Positions 8,995 through 17,395 are shown, numbered from the stretch's first letter. The stretch is 40,571 nt of DNA from Deltaproteobacteria bacterium (GCA_025358085.1 JANYKT010000015.1:1-40571); one strand, 5' to 3'. The notes: generated by a model from the letters alone, not told the origin. Program-made: numbers and translations.

Positions 8995-10031
8995 CTCCCG
9001 AATGCTGGCAGGCGGCGTGGGCGCGACGGCCTGCGAATGCGGTGGCGCGCCTTTCGGGCCGGCCGTTGCTGGTGCTGAGTGCGCGCGATCTGCTGCAGGC
9101 CGCGGCGGCAGAAGACGTGCTGCTGGTGGCGCTGGTGGCGCCCGCGGTCCCGGCCATCGCGGGCTTCGTGCGTGCGGCGCGCGACGCAGAGGCGCCGCTG
9201 TTGCTGGTGCGGCCGAGCGGCGCGGCTGAAGAGATGGGGCCCGAGGAGGGGCGCGACGACGCGGCTTTCGTCGAGGCTGCGCTGAAGGCCGCCCACGAAC
9301 TGGGATTCAAGGGTCCTCTTGCGCTTTTGAAGGAGCCGCCGCGCGCGGGCAGCGCCGTCCCGGACGCCGAGCGGGTGCGCCGCGAGATGGAGGCAGGCTT
9401 TACCGGACTGGCACTGACTGCGGGCGGCGCGGCGTCCGACGCGCGCGATGCAGCGCTCGCGGCCTCGGCTGTGTGCCAGTACGAATTGGGCCTCGAAGTC
9501 GTGGCCATCGGCGGCACTTCGCGCGCAGGATATGAATTGGCGGAGCAGCTCCGATCGCGCGGGGCCCCACCCAGCGCGGTCCGGATGACGGGGCACGACA
9601 CTGGCCCCGGTGCGGATGCATGCCTTGCTTCGATTGCGGGACCGCAGGCAATCGCAGGTCCGCAGGCGGTCCCAGCCAGGCCGAACTCGATGAAAGGTGA
9701 GTCCCGATTGCAAAGCGTGGCTGTCTCCTCGGCCGACGAGAACTCTTTGGTCGGTCTTCGGCAGCTCGTCGCTTCGGGCCCCTTCTTGCGCGCGCTCCTG
9801 CGCTCGGCGCCCGCGGAGTTGCTGGGCACGCTGCAGTCCTGGGCGGACGCGAAGGGAGCTTCGCTCGAGCAGGCAGCAGCCCGGCACCAGCGCCTCCTGC
9901 GCGACCTGTCGAGTGCGCAGCAGGACAAGCTGGAGGCACTCTGCTGCTTCGGCGCCTCCGACCTCTATCTCCGCGCCGGAGCGCGCCGCACGGGCTTGAG
10001 GCTGGTGGCGCGCATCGGGCGGCCGCGCTGA
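8991..10031 (+). CDS. Unassigned protein with aldolase-like (TIM-barrel) features
   Basis: The frame codes for a soluble protein of about 346 residues. Residues up to about 215 alternate hydrophobic strands and helices in a TIM-barrel rhythm (LLVLSARDLLQAA, PLLLVRPS, GFTGLALTAGG, LEVVAIGG), loosely reminiscent of class II aldolase/KbaZ-like proteins. I do not recognise catalytic residues. The last 100 residues are alpha-helical and separate in style. No ATG or GTG fits at the beginning. A CTG at 8991 overlaps the efflux gene's stop as CTGA, with GAGG seven bases upstream; the alternative is GTG at 9042. The frame is also open far upstream but only as a shadow of the efflux gene. The function is unknown, and rsmD follows after 31 bases. 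Confidence 0.6.
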   Translation: MTPECWQAAWARRPANAVARLSGRPLLVLSARDLLQAAAAEDVLLVALVAPAVPAIAGFVRAARDAEAPLLLVRPSGAAEEMGPEEGRDDAAFVEAALKAAHELGFKGPLALLKEPPRAGSAVPDAERVRREMEAGFTGLALTAGGAASDARDAALAASAVCQYELGLEVVAIGGTSRAGYELAEQLRSRGAPPSAVRMTGHDTGPGADACLASIAGPQAIAGPQAVPARPNSMKGESRLQSVAVSSADENSLVGLRQLVASGPFLRALLRSAPAELLGTLQSWADAKGASLEQAAARHQRLLRDLSSAQQDKLEALCCFGASDLYLRAGARRTGLRLVARIGRPR

Positions 10032-10062
10032 TGCGTGAGCACCGCGCCCGGGAAGCCCTTTA

Positions 10063-10608
10063 ATGCGCATCGTCGGCGGCGAGGCGCGCGGACGGACGCT
10101 GCGCGCGGTCCCAGGCGAATCCACGCGGCCCACCGCGGACCGCGTGCGCCAGAGCCTCTTCGATGTACTCGGGCAGCGGTGTGACGGGCTCTCGGTGCTC
10201 GACTTGTATTCCGGCACCGGCGCGCTGGCGCTGGAGGCGCTTTCTCGTGGCGCTTCGAGCGCCACCTTGATTGAGCAGGACGCCAAAGCCTGCGAGGTCA
10301 TTCGTTTCAATATCGATGCACTTCGATATGGCGACCGCTGCACGCTCCTGCGCGATGACGTCGCGCGCGCCCTGCGCAAGCTGCGTGGACCCTTTGAGCT
10401 GGTCTTCTCCGACCCCCCTTATGCATTGCGCGCGGCACAAGCGACGCTCGACGCGCTCGCGCCGCTGCTCGCGCCTGCCGCTCGAGTGGTGCTGGAGATG
10501 GACCGGCGCGAGCCGCTGCCCGAGCGCTGGGCCGTTCTCGACGACCGGCTTTACGGCGATACGCGGGTGCTCATTGTTTCAAGCGCGGCAACGCCGGCGC
10601 CGGACTGA
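10063..10608 (+). CDS. rsmD: 16S rRNA (guanine-966 N2)-methyltransferase
   Basis: A 181-residue methyltransferase of normal family length. The N-terminal MRIVGGEARGRTL and TRPTADRVRQSLFDVL are hallmark RsmD sequences. The SAM-binding strand-loop is VLDLYSGTGALALEALSRGA, and the catalytic motif DPPY sits in the FELVFSDPPYAL strand. It methylates G966 of 16S rRNA during small-subunit assembly. In many bacteria rsmD is followed directly by coaD. Here about 2 kb of repeat and transposase DNA separates the two, so the insertion has probably split an older pair. Confidence 0.95.
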   Translation: MRIVGGEARGRTLRAVPGESTRPTADRVRQSLFDVLGQRCDGLSVLDLYSGTGALALEALSRGASSATLIEQDAKACEVIRFNIDALRYGDRCTLLRDDVARALRKLRGPFELVFSDPPYALRAAQATLDALAPLLAPAARVVLEMDRREPLPERWAVLDDRLYGDTRVLIVSSAATPAPD

Positions 10609-10790
10609 GCAACGCGGTGGCCGCGGACTTTGATGGTTGAATCTTCGGTACACTCGGGCGGTGGGCAGCTCTTGGGACAAACTGCGCCCAAGCCGCGTGA
10701 GGTCAATACGGCCCCGCTGGCGAGGAGCGAGGACCGCAGGCTGCAAGTTGCGCCGCCAGACTCCACTGCGGAGGCCGCCCGGGGCTGCGA

Positions 10791-10830
10791 GGATGCGAGA
10801 GGATGGGAGAGGATGCGAGAGGATGCGAGA
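10791..10830 (+). repeat. 10-bp tandem repeat, four copies
   Basis: The unit GGATGCGAGA is repeated head to tail at 10791, 10801, 10811 and 10821, with one base changed in the second copy (GGATGGGAGA). The array is non-coding as far as can be judged and lies in the accessory island. Such a short array can vary in copy number by slippage. Confidence 0.9.
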
Positions 10831-10930
10831 GTCATCGGGCTCAACTTTTAGTTCGCGTCGAGCAGCGTAAGCACGTGGCAGCTCTCCCGGTCCGGGTGCG
10901 AAATGTGCCCTTTGAATCGATGCACCAAGC

Positions 10931-11004
10931 CCAACAGCTTGCGAAGTTTACGCGGTCCCCTCTTCGGCCTCGCCCTGCCGAAATGCGTATGGTGTCCCCA
11001 GATT
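10931..11004 (+). repeat. REP-like repeat, copy 1 (74 bp)
   Basis: This copy matches 12448-12521 at 69 of 74 positions by hand alignment with no gaps. It contains a perfect 6-bp stem (TTCGGC at 10963-10968, GCCGAA at 10977-10982) directly followed by the core read on the other strand as GGGGACACCATACGCATTT. A foldable palindrome next to a conserved tag is the layout of REP elements served by tyrosine (Y1) transposases, one of which lies 240 bp downstream. Confidence 0.85.
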
Positions 11005-11206
11005 CTTTCTCACAATCAGATCCTCGAACTCGGGCGGGACGGCGTGTGAAGACTCGCTAACGGACGCCGCGACCCTTCCTCGACCGCGCGGAGGTCCTGG
11101 CCCGCGCCCCGATACCGCCACCCACGCACAGCAGATCGGCCGGCTGACGCCCCTGTTCCTTCCTGGGGTTCGAACGTGACTAAATCCGGGTCGTGGCTCT
11201 TCGGGT

Positions 11207-11234
11207 TTGACTTTTCCCGTTTGTCTGCTATAAT
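11207..11234 (+). promoter_or_regulatory. Near-consensus sigma-70 promoter of the tyrosine transposase gene
   Basis: The -35 box TTGACT (11207-11212) and a perfect -10 box TATAAT (11229-11234) are separated by 16 bases. The predicted transcription start is about 11241, a few bases before the first ATG at 11244. This is among the best housekeeping-type promoters in the window, in an otherwise GC-rich genome. Confidence 0.75.
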
Positions 11235-11243
11235 CATATACCA

Positions 11244-11855
11244 ATGCAGAGTGAAATGCAGTTTCGGGGACACGGAGGACTGCGCGCCGGCGCGGGCCGC
11301 AGGCGCTCGAAGAAGTCCGGGATGCCGCACCTGCGCAGAGCCGAGCTAGCCGCCCGGCATCCGGTCCACGTCACCCTCCGCGTGGGGAAGGGCTGCTGGA
11401 ATCTCCGCAGCCATCGTGCGCTGCGAGTGCTGGAGCCAGCCTTTCACGCAGCGCGCGATCGGTTCGGCTTCCGGCTGGTCCATTTCTCGGTGCAGGGCAA
11501 TCACCTGCACCTCATCGTCGAGGCAGAGAACCGCGAGTCGCTGGCGCGCGGGATGAAGGGGCTCGAGGTGCGCCTCGCGCGCGCGCTCAATCGCATGATG
11601 CAGCGCAAGGGGCGCGTCTTTGGCGACCGTTACCACGCTCATATCTTGAAGACTCCTCGCGAAACCGCCCGGGCCGTGCGCTACGTGCTGATGAACTTCG
11701 CGCACCACGCGCGGTCCTGGGGAGAGCGGGTGGCAGCTACCTTTATCGACCCATTCAGTTCAATGCATTATCTCGCCGCCGCGCCGGGGCCGGCAGCGCC
11801 GGTTGCGGGCCCCGCGACCTGGTTGCTGCGGGTGGGGTGGTTGGCCGCCGGTTGA
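11244..11855 (+). CDS. REP-associated tyrosine transposase (RAYT, HUH/Y1)
   Basis: A 203-residue single-strand DNA nuclease of the IS200-related RAYT group. The metal-binding HUH motif is HLH (His87, His89) in VQGNHLHLIVE, and the likely catalytic tyrosine is Tyr147 in AVRYVLMNF. RVFGDRYHAHILKTP is another family mark, as is the N-terminal FRGHGGLRAGAGRR. These proteins cut and join REP hairpins and are thought to spread them in the host genome. The ORF is intact and has a near-consensus promoter. The start is ATG 11244 or ATG 11256; the latter has a GAG element just upstream. Bases 11258-11297, in the 5' coding end, have an inverted 39/40 copy at 12346-12385. REP-like copies lie on both sides. 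Confidence 0.9.
   Translation: MQSEMQFRGHGGLRAGAGRRRSKKSGMPHLRRAELAARHPVHVTLRVGKGCWNLRSHRALRVLEPAFHAARDRFGFRLVHFSVQGNHLHLIVEAENRESLARGMKGLEVRLARALNRMMQRKGRVFGDRYHAHILKTPRETARAVRYVLMNFAHHARSWGERVAATFIDPFSSMHYLAAAPGPAAPVAGPATWLLRVGWLAAG
11258..11297 (+). repeat. Inverted repeat arm 1 (5' end of the RAYT gene)
   Basis: These 40 bases match the reverse complement of 12346-12385 with one mismatch. They encode the conserved FRGHGG-x-RAGAG segment of the transposase, so the match reflects a second transposase 5' fragment and not simple terminal repeats of an insertion sequence. Confidence 0.88.
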
Positions 11856-12299
11856 GCTTCGTGCAAGACACAAGGTGAGGCCGGGCCAGACCGTCCGCGC
11901 ACGTGGCGGCAAGACCCATGGCTGCAACCGGCCGCCGAGTTGGTCGAACGCATGCGTCGCCGTCCAAGCTTAGAGCGCGGCTGAGCGCAACGGACGCCGT
12001 GGGGGCCTGGAGCGAGGCAGAGCGCAATCGGCGCCGCGGGGACTGGAGCGAGTTGGAGCGCATTCAGCGCCGCCGAGCCCTGGAGCGAGGCGGACAACGC
12101 CCGCGGCGAGCTGCAGACCGCGCAATCCACCCACTCGAAAGGCGCCTCGGGACCACGCGTCCGAGTGAGTGAGTCGTACCCCCTCTGGGTTGGTCGGCGA
12201 CCGCGGGCGACTTGAATCGCGTTTGCTACACCAAGAGACTCGTCCCGGGACAAGTAGGAGCGAAGGCGAAGTCCGTTGCAGGGCGCCCCTCTCTGCGGC
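11856..12299 (+). other. Gene-poor right arm of the rsmD-coaD island
   Basis: No gene is recognisable. The stretch contains imperfect 36-37 bp tandem repeats and otherwise looks like decayed sequence. Several short open frames occur on both strands, but none has a recognisable domain or ribosome-binding site. Confidence 0.55.
11971..12100 (+). repeat. Imperfect 36-37 bp tandem repeats, about three and a half units
   Basis: Units start near 11971, 12007, 12043 and 12080. Three of them begin CTGGAGCGAG, and GAGCGCA recurs mid-unit. Divergence between units is substantial. In one frame the array would give 12-residue repeats of the type WSE-x-ER-x-RRR, but there is no start signal or full-length ORF to support translation. 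It is not a CRISPR: there are no constant repeats with unique spacers. Confidence 0.65.
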
Positions 12300-12399
12300 C
12301 GCGCAACCCCGACCAAGAAGTCGCTCCGGAACGAGTTCTGCGAGCGCCCGCGCCGGCGCGCCGTCCTCCGTGTCCCCGAAACTGCCGCTGGAGGAACAT
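12300..12399 (-). pseudogene. Remnant of a second RAYT transposase (5' end, inverted)
   Basis: The minus strand from an ATG at 12397-12399 encodes QFRGHGGRRAGAGARR-like sequence. This is the signature N-terminus of the same transposase family as the intact gene at 11244, in opposite orientation. The similarity ends after about 20 codons and no HUH motif follows. It is best read as the broken end of a former neighbour copy. Confidence 0.72.
12346..12385 (-). repeat. Inverted repeat arm 2
   Basis: This is the reverse complement of 11258-11297 with a single mismatch (the base partnering 11281). It lies inside the transposase remnant. Near-identity over 40 bases, followed by sharp divergence, suggests a recent rearrangement or gene-conversion tract. 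Confidence 0.88.
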
Positions 12400-12447
12400 A
12401 TGCGATGGAATTCGGGCTCATTCAAACAACACCGGGAATCACCTCGG

Positions 12448-12521
12448 CCAACAGGTTGCGAAGTGAACGCGGTCCCCACCTCGGCCTCGCCCTGCCGAAA
12501 TGCGTATGGTGTCCCCAGATT
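12448..12521 (+). repeat. REP-like repeat, copy 2 (74 bp)
   Basis: Same orientation as copy 1 at 10931-11004, with five mismatches. The hairpin left arm has one changed base compared with copy 1 (CTCGGC instead of TTCGGC), leaving a 5-bp stem. It ends 126 bases before coaD. Together with copy 1 it brackets the intact transposase gene and the inverted remnant, so the bracketed segment may have moved or recombined as a block. Confidence 0.85.
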
Positions 12522-12647
12522 TTCGCCTCCACTCGACTGCGCCGCGGCAGCAAAAGGGCCCCCCGGATCGCGCCGGCCGGGCCGTGCCGCGCTCCCGCCC
12601 CCGCAAGTGGTTGACGGCGCAGGGTCCCTCCCGCAGGATGCGCGCCC

Positions 12648-13136
12648 GTGCCGTCCCGAATCGCTCTCTATCCCGGCTCCTTCGACCCGCCCACGCACGG
12701 GCACCTCTCCATCATCCAGCGCGGCCTGCGCATCTTCGACGGCCTCATCGTCGCGGTGTTGCAGAACCCCGCCAAGGACGCGCTCTTCACCGTCGAGGAG
12801 CGGGTGGCGCTCATGCGCGAGGCGCTCAAGAATGACCCGCGTGTCGTGGTGAAGACCTTCTCCGGTCTGCTGGTGAAGTTTGCCGAGCAGCAGAAGATCA
12901 ACACCATCCTGCGCGGCCTGCGCGCGGTCAGCGACTTCGAGTACGAGTTCCAGATGGCCAATATGAATCGCAAACTCGACAGGTCCATCGAGACGCTCTT
13001 CATGATGACGGGGGAGGACTACTTCTACATCTCCAGCCGCTTCGTCCGCGACGTGGCTCGCCTCGGTGGCGACGTGGCCGGACTGGTCCCGCCCAACGTC
13101 CTCGAGGCCCTCAGCAAGAGGTTTCCCCGCACATGA
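12648..13136 (+). CDS. coaD: Pantetheine-phosphate adenylyltransferase
   Basis: A 162-residue enzyme, normal for CoaD. It catalyses the fourth step of coenzyme A synthesis, transferring AMP from ATP to 4'-phosphopantetheine. The nucleotidyltransferase signature is [12 protein letters not shown] with the HxGH-type residues at 17-19. The second family motif is [16 protein letters not shown] near residue 130. [14 protein letters not shown] is also typical. The start is a GTG, since no ATG lies in the right place and family proteins start close to this point. It overlaps the aminotransferase gene by 4 bases (ATGA). Confidence 0.95.
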   Translation: MPSRIALYPGSFDPPTHGHLSIIQRGLRIFDGLIVAVLQNPAKDALFTVEERVALMREALKNDPRVVVKTFSGLLVKFAEQQKINTILRGLRAVSDFEYEFQMANMNRKLDRSIETLFMMTGEDYFYISSRFVRDVARLGGDVAGLVPPNVLEALSKRFPRT

Positions 13137-14302
13137 CCTCGCGACGCGTCGCGCTGGTGAAGCCATCACCCACACTCGCTATCACCGCGCGAGGCATTCA
13201 ATTGCGCCGCGAGGGGAAGGATATCGTCTCGCTCTCCGTCGGCGAGCCGGACTTTCCAGTCTTTCCGCATGTCGAGGAAGCTATCGTCGCGGCGCTTCGC
13301 AAGGGCTTGACCAAATACACCGCGTCCTCCGGCGTGGCCGAGCTGCGCGAAGCGATCTCCGATTGGATGTACGACGAATCGGAAAAGCGGTATCCGATTT
13401 CGCAGATCATCGCGACTTCCGGAGCCAAGCAGGCTCTTTATAATGCTTGCCAGGCGCTGCTCGACGAGGGCGACGAAGCGGTCATCCCCAATCCGTATTG
13501 GGTCAGCTATCCGGAAATGGTCCGGCTCGCTGGCGCCACGCCGGTGGAGCTCGAGCTCTCTGCTGAAGACGGCTGGGTTCCGCGACCCGAGGCGCTGGCG
13601 CGCGTCATGACCGAGCGCACGCGCGTGGTGATGCTGGGCAGCCCGGGCAATCCGACCGGAGCGGTGTGGGACGTGGCCGCGCTGCAAGGGATCGCAAGGG
13701 TGCTGGAGCGCTATCCGAAAGCGGTGGTGCTCTCGGACGATATCTATTGCCGGCTGGTGTATGGCGGCGTCAAAGCGGTCAATTTCCTCAAGGTCGCGCC
13801 GCAGCTGACTTCGCGCACCTTGCTCATCAATGGCTGCTCCAAGGCCTATGCCATGACCGGTTTGCGAATCGGCTGGGCCTGCGGGCCGGCCGAGATCATC
13901 TCTGCAATGAACAAGATTCAGGACGCGAGCACCTCGAACGCCAGCTCGCTGTCGCAATATGCGGCCATCGCGGCGCTGCGCGGGCCCCAGGAGCCGCTCG
14001 AAGTCATGCGCCAGCAGTTCGAACGCCGGCGCGACTTGATGGTGGACTTGATTGGTCGCATCCCCGGAATGAAGGCCACGAAGCCCGACGGCGCCTATTA
14101 CGTCTTTTCCGACGTCCGCGAAGCGCTCGGCGACCGCACTTCATTGCAACTGTCGGAGCACCTGCTCGAGCAGCACGGAGTTGCCGTGGTTCCGGGCTCC
14201 GCCTTCGGCCGCGAGGGATATGTGCGCTTCTCGTTTGCCACCTCGGAAGACCAGATCCGCAAGGGCTTGCTGCGGGTGGCCGAAGGCATCGCCTCGCTCT
14301 GA
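13133..14302 (+). CDS. PLP-dependent class I aminotransferase (aspartate aminotransferase-like)
   Basis: A 389-residue fold-type I aminotransferase of subgroup I-gamma size. The PLP Schiff-base lysine is Lys237 in [15 protein letters not shown]. The cofactor-phosphate arginine Arg245 follows, NPTG-type substrate loop is at [11 protein letters not shown], and the dicarboxylate/alpha-carboxylate arginine region is YVRFSFA. It probably exchanges amino groups between aspartate and 2-oxoglutarate, but prephenate or aromatic activity is common in this subgroup. It is translationally coupled to coaD by an ATGA overlap. CoaD and aspartate metabolism both touch the pantothenate/CoA pathway, which may explain the pairing (inference). 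Confidence 0.9.
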   Translation: MTSRRVALVKPSPTLAITARGIQLRREGKDIVSLSVGEPDFPVFPHVEEAIVAALRKGLTKYTASSGVAELREAISDWMYDESEKRYPISQIIATSGAKQALYNACQALLDEGDEAVIPNPYWVSYPEMVRLAGATPVELELSAEDGWVPRPEALARVMTERTRVVMLGSPGNPTGAVWDVAALQGIARVLERYPKAVVLSDDIYCRLVYGGVKAVNFLKVAPQLTSRTLLINGCSKAYAMTGLRIGWACGPAEIISAMNKIQDASTSNASSLSQYAAIAALRGPQEPLEVMRQQFERRRDLMVDLIGRIPGMKATKPDGAYYVFSDVREALGDRTSLQLSEHLLEQHGVAVVPGSAFGREGYVRFSFATSEDQIRKGLLRVAEGIASL

Positions 14303-14327
14303 CGCAACGTGCGATAAGGCAAGGCAC

Positions 14328-15578
14328 ATGCGTGACCCGATTGCCGAGATCATTGCCTATAACAAGCCGCTGCTTCTGCACCCGGTCCTCGGCGAGGACG
14401 GCAAGACCGACCTGACGCTGGGAGCGCTACGCAAGAAGCTGGACGCGCTGGCGGGCTCGCCGTTCCAGTTCTTTCGCGGCACGTTTCATTTGAATGCCTG
14501 CGACCTGTTGCGCATCCGCGTGCCCGTCGCGCTGCCTGGAACTCCTGAGGGTCTGATCGTCGGCGACCTGCACCTGGAGAATTTCGGTATCTATCGCGGG
14601 CAGAGCGGTGAGCTGTGCTTCGATGTCAATGATTTCGACGACGTCGGATATGGACCGCTCGACCTCGATCTCAAGCGTCTCTGCACCAGCGCGCTCTTGC
14701 TTCCGGGCCTCGCGCAGGGAGTGCGAATGACGGCCGCACGCGCCATCGCGCGGGGCTGGGCCGACGAGATCGCCAAGCTGGGCGGGCGTTTCCCGGTGCC
14801 GCCCTGGACGCTCGACAAGGCCGACGGTCGCGTCAAGGAGCTGCTGCAGGACAAGGGGCACAAGACGCGCGAAGAGGTGGCGGCCAAGGTCGCGCCCGAC
14901 AAGGAGCACCGCCACCTGACCGGCGACAAGTTCGCGACGCCTTCGAAAGAATGGGTGAAGACCGTTCATGCTTCGGTGGCCGAATATGTGGAGAGCCTCA
15001 AGCAGCTCAAGGCGCCCGACGCCCCCGCGGGCTGGGACGTGCTCGACGTGGCTTATCGATATAAGGGGTTGGGCTCGCTGGGGCGGCTGCGCTTTACCGC
15101 GCTGCTTGGCAAAGGCAGCGCGCGCCGGATGCTCGAAATCAAGGAGGCTCGCGCGAGCGTGATGGACGAGCTGCGAAATCGGCCGGCGCCGCGCGATCGG
15201 GCGCGGACGCAGACCGCATCCATCCGCCGGCTGCAGGGAGATCCGTGGCCCCGCGTGGCCGCGACCCACCTGGGCAAGGCAGCCGCGCTCGGCCGCGAGA
15301 ACGAGCCGGACGAGGAGAAGATCGACTCGTCCCGCTTCGCGCAGGACGATTCGAAGCACGAGCAATTGAATACGTATGCGCGCCAATGCGGGCAGGTGTT
15401 GGCGCGGCTGCATTGCCGCGAGAATGCGCCGGTCATGTTCGACGCGGCCTGGAGCCCGGATGGCGCGGCCCGGGGAGCAGTCGAGTTCGCCGAGAAATAT
15501 GCACTGCAGGTTGAAGCGGATCAAAAACTGTACGTCCAGGAGCGCGGGCGGGTGGCGCAGGCGCTGGGGATCGGCTAG
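14328..15578 (+). CDS. DUF2252 family protein
   Basis: A 416-residue soluble protein of the DUF2252 (COG4320) family. The family's kinase-like motifs are present: FFRGTFHLNACDL, then VGDLHLENFG at 78-87 and DVNDFDD at 99-105. The latter two resemble the catalytic and metal-binding loops of aminoglycoside/choline-kinase-like proteins. No substrate is known for the family. The ATG at 14328 is chosen because MRDPIAEIIAYNK matches the way family members begin; the open frame upstream overlaps the aminotransferase gene and is a shadow. It lies 25 bases after the aminotransferase and probably shares its transcript. Confidence 0.87.
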   Translation: MRDPIAEIIAYNKPLLLHPVLGEDGKTDLTLGALRKKLDALAGSPFQFFRGTFHLNACDLLRIRVPVALPGTPEGLIVGDLHLENFGIYRGQSGELCFDVNDFDDVGYGPLDLDLKRLCTSALLLPGLAQGVRMTAARAIARGWADEIAKLGGRFPVPPWTLDKADGRVKELLQDKGHKTREEVAAKVAPDKEHRHLTGDKFATPSKEWVKTVHASVAEYVESLKQLKAPDAPAGWDVLDVAYRYKGLGSLGRLRFTALLGKGSARRMLEIKEARASVMDELRNRPAPRDRARTQTASIRRLQGDPWPRVAATHLGKAAALGRENEPDEEKIDSSRFAQDDSKHEQLNTYARQCGQVLARLHCRENAPVMFDAAWSPDGAARGAVEFAEKYALQVEADQKLYVQERGRVAQALGIG

Positions 15579-15621
15579 AGAGCCCTTCTCTGCTTAATCA
15601 GCCTGTTCAAAGGAGAATCAA

Positions 15622-15936
15622 ATGAAGAAGATCCTCTCCGCTCTCGCGCTGGCCCTGGCCGTTCTCTTTTCCGCCCCTTCCTTCGCCAAGACGACGCCGG
15701 CTGCAAAACCGGCGGCTGCGAAGGCCGCTCCGGCGGCTGTGAAGGCACCCAAGGTCGACCTCAACTCGGCCAGCGAAGCCGACCTCAAGGCGCTGCCCGG
15801 AGTCGGCGAGGCCTACGCGGCGAAGATCGTCGCGGGCCGGCCCTACAAGGCGAAGGACGAGCTGGTTGAAAAGAAGATCGTCCCGAAGGCGACCTACGCG
15901 AAGATCAAGGAGCTGGTCATCGCGAAACAGAAGTAG
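15622..15936 (+). CDS. Secreted ComEA-like helix-hairpin-helix protein
   Basis: A 104-residue protein with a strong Shine-Dalgarno (AAAGGAG) seven bases before the ATG. Residues 1-22 are a Sec signal peptide ([15 protein letters not shown]...SFA), followed by an Ala/Pro/Lys-rich linker to about residue 45. The C-terminal part is a helix-hairpin-helix domain: [25 protein letters not shown], then [15 protein letters not shown]. It is the fold of the ComEA DNA-binding domain. A periplasmic DNA-binding role in uptake is possible, but many such small proteins are uncharacterised. It has no membrane anchor, unlike classic ComEA. It converges on pyk. Confidence 0.88.
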   Translation: MKKILSALALALAVLFSAPSFAKTTPAAKPAAAKAAPAAVKAPKVDLNSASEADLKALPGVGEAYAAKIVAGRPYKAKDELVEKKIVPKATYAKIKELVIAKQK

Positions 15937-15982
15937 GTCGCGAGAACAGCACCGGCCGCGAGCTCCTGCGCAGAGTTCGCGG

Positions 15983-17395
15983 CTACAGCCGATGAATCTG
16001 CATCATTGACGCACCGAAGGTCGGCCGATTGGGCGGCACCGCCGAGGCAATGATGATGGCCTCGCCGCGCATGGCCTCACCCGCGCCGACCAGCATCTGC
16101 GCGATGGTCGCGATCATTTCATCGGTGGTCTCGAACGGCTTGGGCACCCGCCGCGCCGTCACGCCCCAATACAAAGCCATCCGGCGGTACGCTTCCAGCG
16201 AGGCCGTGAAAGCGACGATCTTTGCCTGTGGCCGGTACTCCGCCACCTGCCGCGCGGTCTCGCCGGTGCGCGTATAGACACAGATAGTGCCGATTCCGAG
16301 CTGTCCCGCGGCGGCCGTGCAGGCTTTTGCAACCGCGGTAGCAAAGGTGCTCTCGCCGCGGTCGAGCGTGCGATCAGGCAGGGATTGATAACGGGCGCTG
16401 CGCTCCACCTCTTCGACGATACCGGACATGATCTTCACCGCCTGCACCGGATAGGCGCCGGTCGCCGTCTCGGCCGACAGCATCACCGCATCAGCCCCGT
16501 CGAGCACCGCATTGGCGACGTCGCTCACTTCGGCGCGCGTCGGCTGCGCCGAGACAATCATGCTCTCGAGCATTTGAGTTGCGACGATTGCGATCTTTCC
16601 GTAGTAATTCGTGCGCTCAATCGCACTCTTCTGGATGAGCGGGACCCGCTCGAGCGGCATCTCCACGCCGAGGTCACCGCGCGCGACCATCACCCCCTCG
16701 GCGATCTGCGCGATCTCGTCGATGCGGTCCACCGCCTGCGGCTTTTCCAGCTTGGCGATGATGGGAGTCAACGGTGCATAGCGCTTGACCTGGCGGATAT
16801 CGTCGGCGTTGCGCACGAAACTCAAGGCCACGTAATCGACGCCGAGGGTGAGGCCGAATTGCAGATCCTCGATGTCCTTCGGCGTCAGCGCCGGGATCGA
16901 CACCGGCGTGCCGGGAAGATTGATGCCTTTGTAGTCGCTCACCAGCCCGCCCACCACTACCTGGCACTTGAGCTCTCGGCCGCTGATCTGGATGACCTCG
17001 AGGCGGATGGCACCGTCATTGATGAGTACCGGGTCGCCGGGCGAGACATCGTCGGCGAGGCCAGCGTATGAGCAGGCGAAGCGCTCGGCGGTGCCCAGCG
17101 TGCCGTCGCTGCCGCTGACGATCACGACCTGGCTGCCCTCCTTGAGCATGACCTTTCCGCCCGCGATCTTGCCGGTGCGGATCTTGGGGCCCTGCAAGTC
17201 GAGCAGGATGCCGATGGGCCGGCCAGCCACGTCGGCCGCGCGCCGGACGCTGGCGAGCGCCTTGGCGTGGTCGTCGTGGGTGCCGTGCGAGAAGTTGAGC
17301 CGGGCCACGTCCATACCGGCCGCTACGAGCGTGCCGAGTATCGGCTCCTCGCGGGATGCGGGACCCATTGTGCAGATGATCTTCGCCTTGCGCAT
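15983..17395 (-). CDS. pyk: Pyruvate kinase
   Basis: A 470-residue glycolytic enzyme that turns phosphoenolpyruvate and ADP into pyruvate and ATP. Visible motifs are MDVARLNFSHG at the substrate site, LDLQGPKIRTG, the catalytic lysine strand IIAKLEKPQAV, and the metal/phosphate loop MVARGDLGVE. The C-terminal allosteric-type domain continues to VPPNRPTFGASMMQIHRL. The ATG at 17395 (MRKAKIICTMGPAS) is preferred over one eight codons upstream, because family members begin within a few residues of this motif. It is transcribed opposite to the helix-hairpin-helix gene and in line with the zinc-ribbon gene upstream. Confidence 0.95.
   Translation of the reverse strand: MRKAKIICTMGPASREEPILGTLVAAGMDVARLNFSHGTHDDHAKALASVRRAADVAGRPIGILLDLQGPKIRTGKIAGGKVMLKEGSQVVIVSGSDGTLGTAERFACSYAGLADDVSPGDPVLINDGAIRLEVIQISGRELKCQVVVGGLVSDYKGINLPGTPVSIPALTPKDIEDLQFGLTLGVDYVALSFVRNADDIRQVKRYAPLTPIIAKLEKPQAVDRIDEIAQIAEGVMVARGDLGVEMPLERVPLIQKSAIERTNYYGKIAIVATQMLESMIVSAQPTRAEVSDVANAVLDGADAVMLSAETATGAYPVQAVKIMSGIVEEVERSARYQSLPDRTLDRGESTFATAVAKACTAAAGQLGIGTICVYTRTGETARQVAEYRPQAKIVAFTASLEAYRRMALYWGVTARRVPKPFETTDEMIATIAQMLVGAGEAMRGEAIIIASAVPPNRPTFGASMMQIHRL

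Larger units (their letters stand above)
10609..11206 (+). other. Gene-poor left arm of the rsmD-coaD island
   Basis: About 600 bases with no convincing gene. The stretch holds four copies of a 10-bp tandem repeat, the first 74-bp REP-like repeat, and ends at the promoter of the tyrosine transposase gene. Open frames here are short and unlike any family I recognise. Confidence 0.6.

Noticed and set aside
11167-11176. GGTTCGAAC, a tRNA T-loop-like string
   Set aside because: No matching acceptor, anticodon or D stems could be folded around it.
11971-12100. CRISPR array
   Set aside because: The repeats are contiguous and degenerate, without constant repeats separated by unique spacers, and no cas gene is present.
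12169-12852. Plus-strand frame running from the island into coaD
   Set aside because: It overlaps coaD in another frame and has no recognisable domain; the true coaD start is the GTG at 12648.
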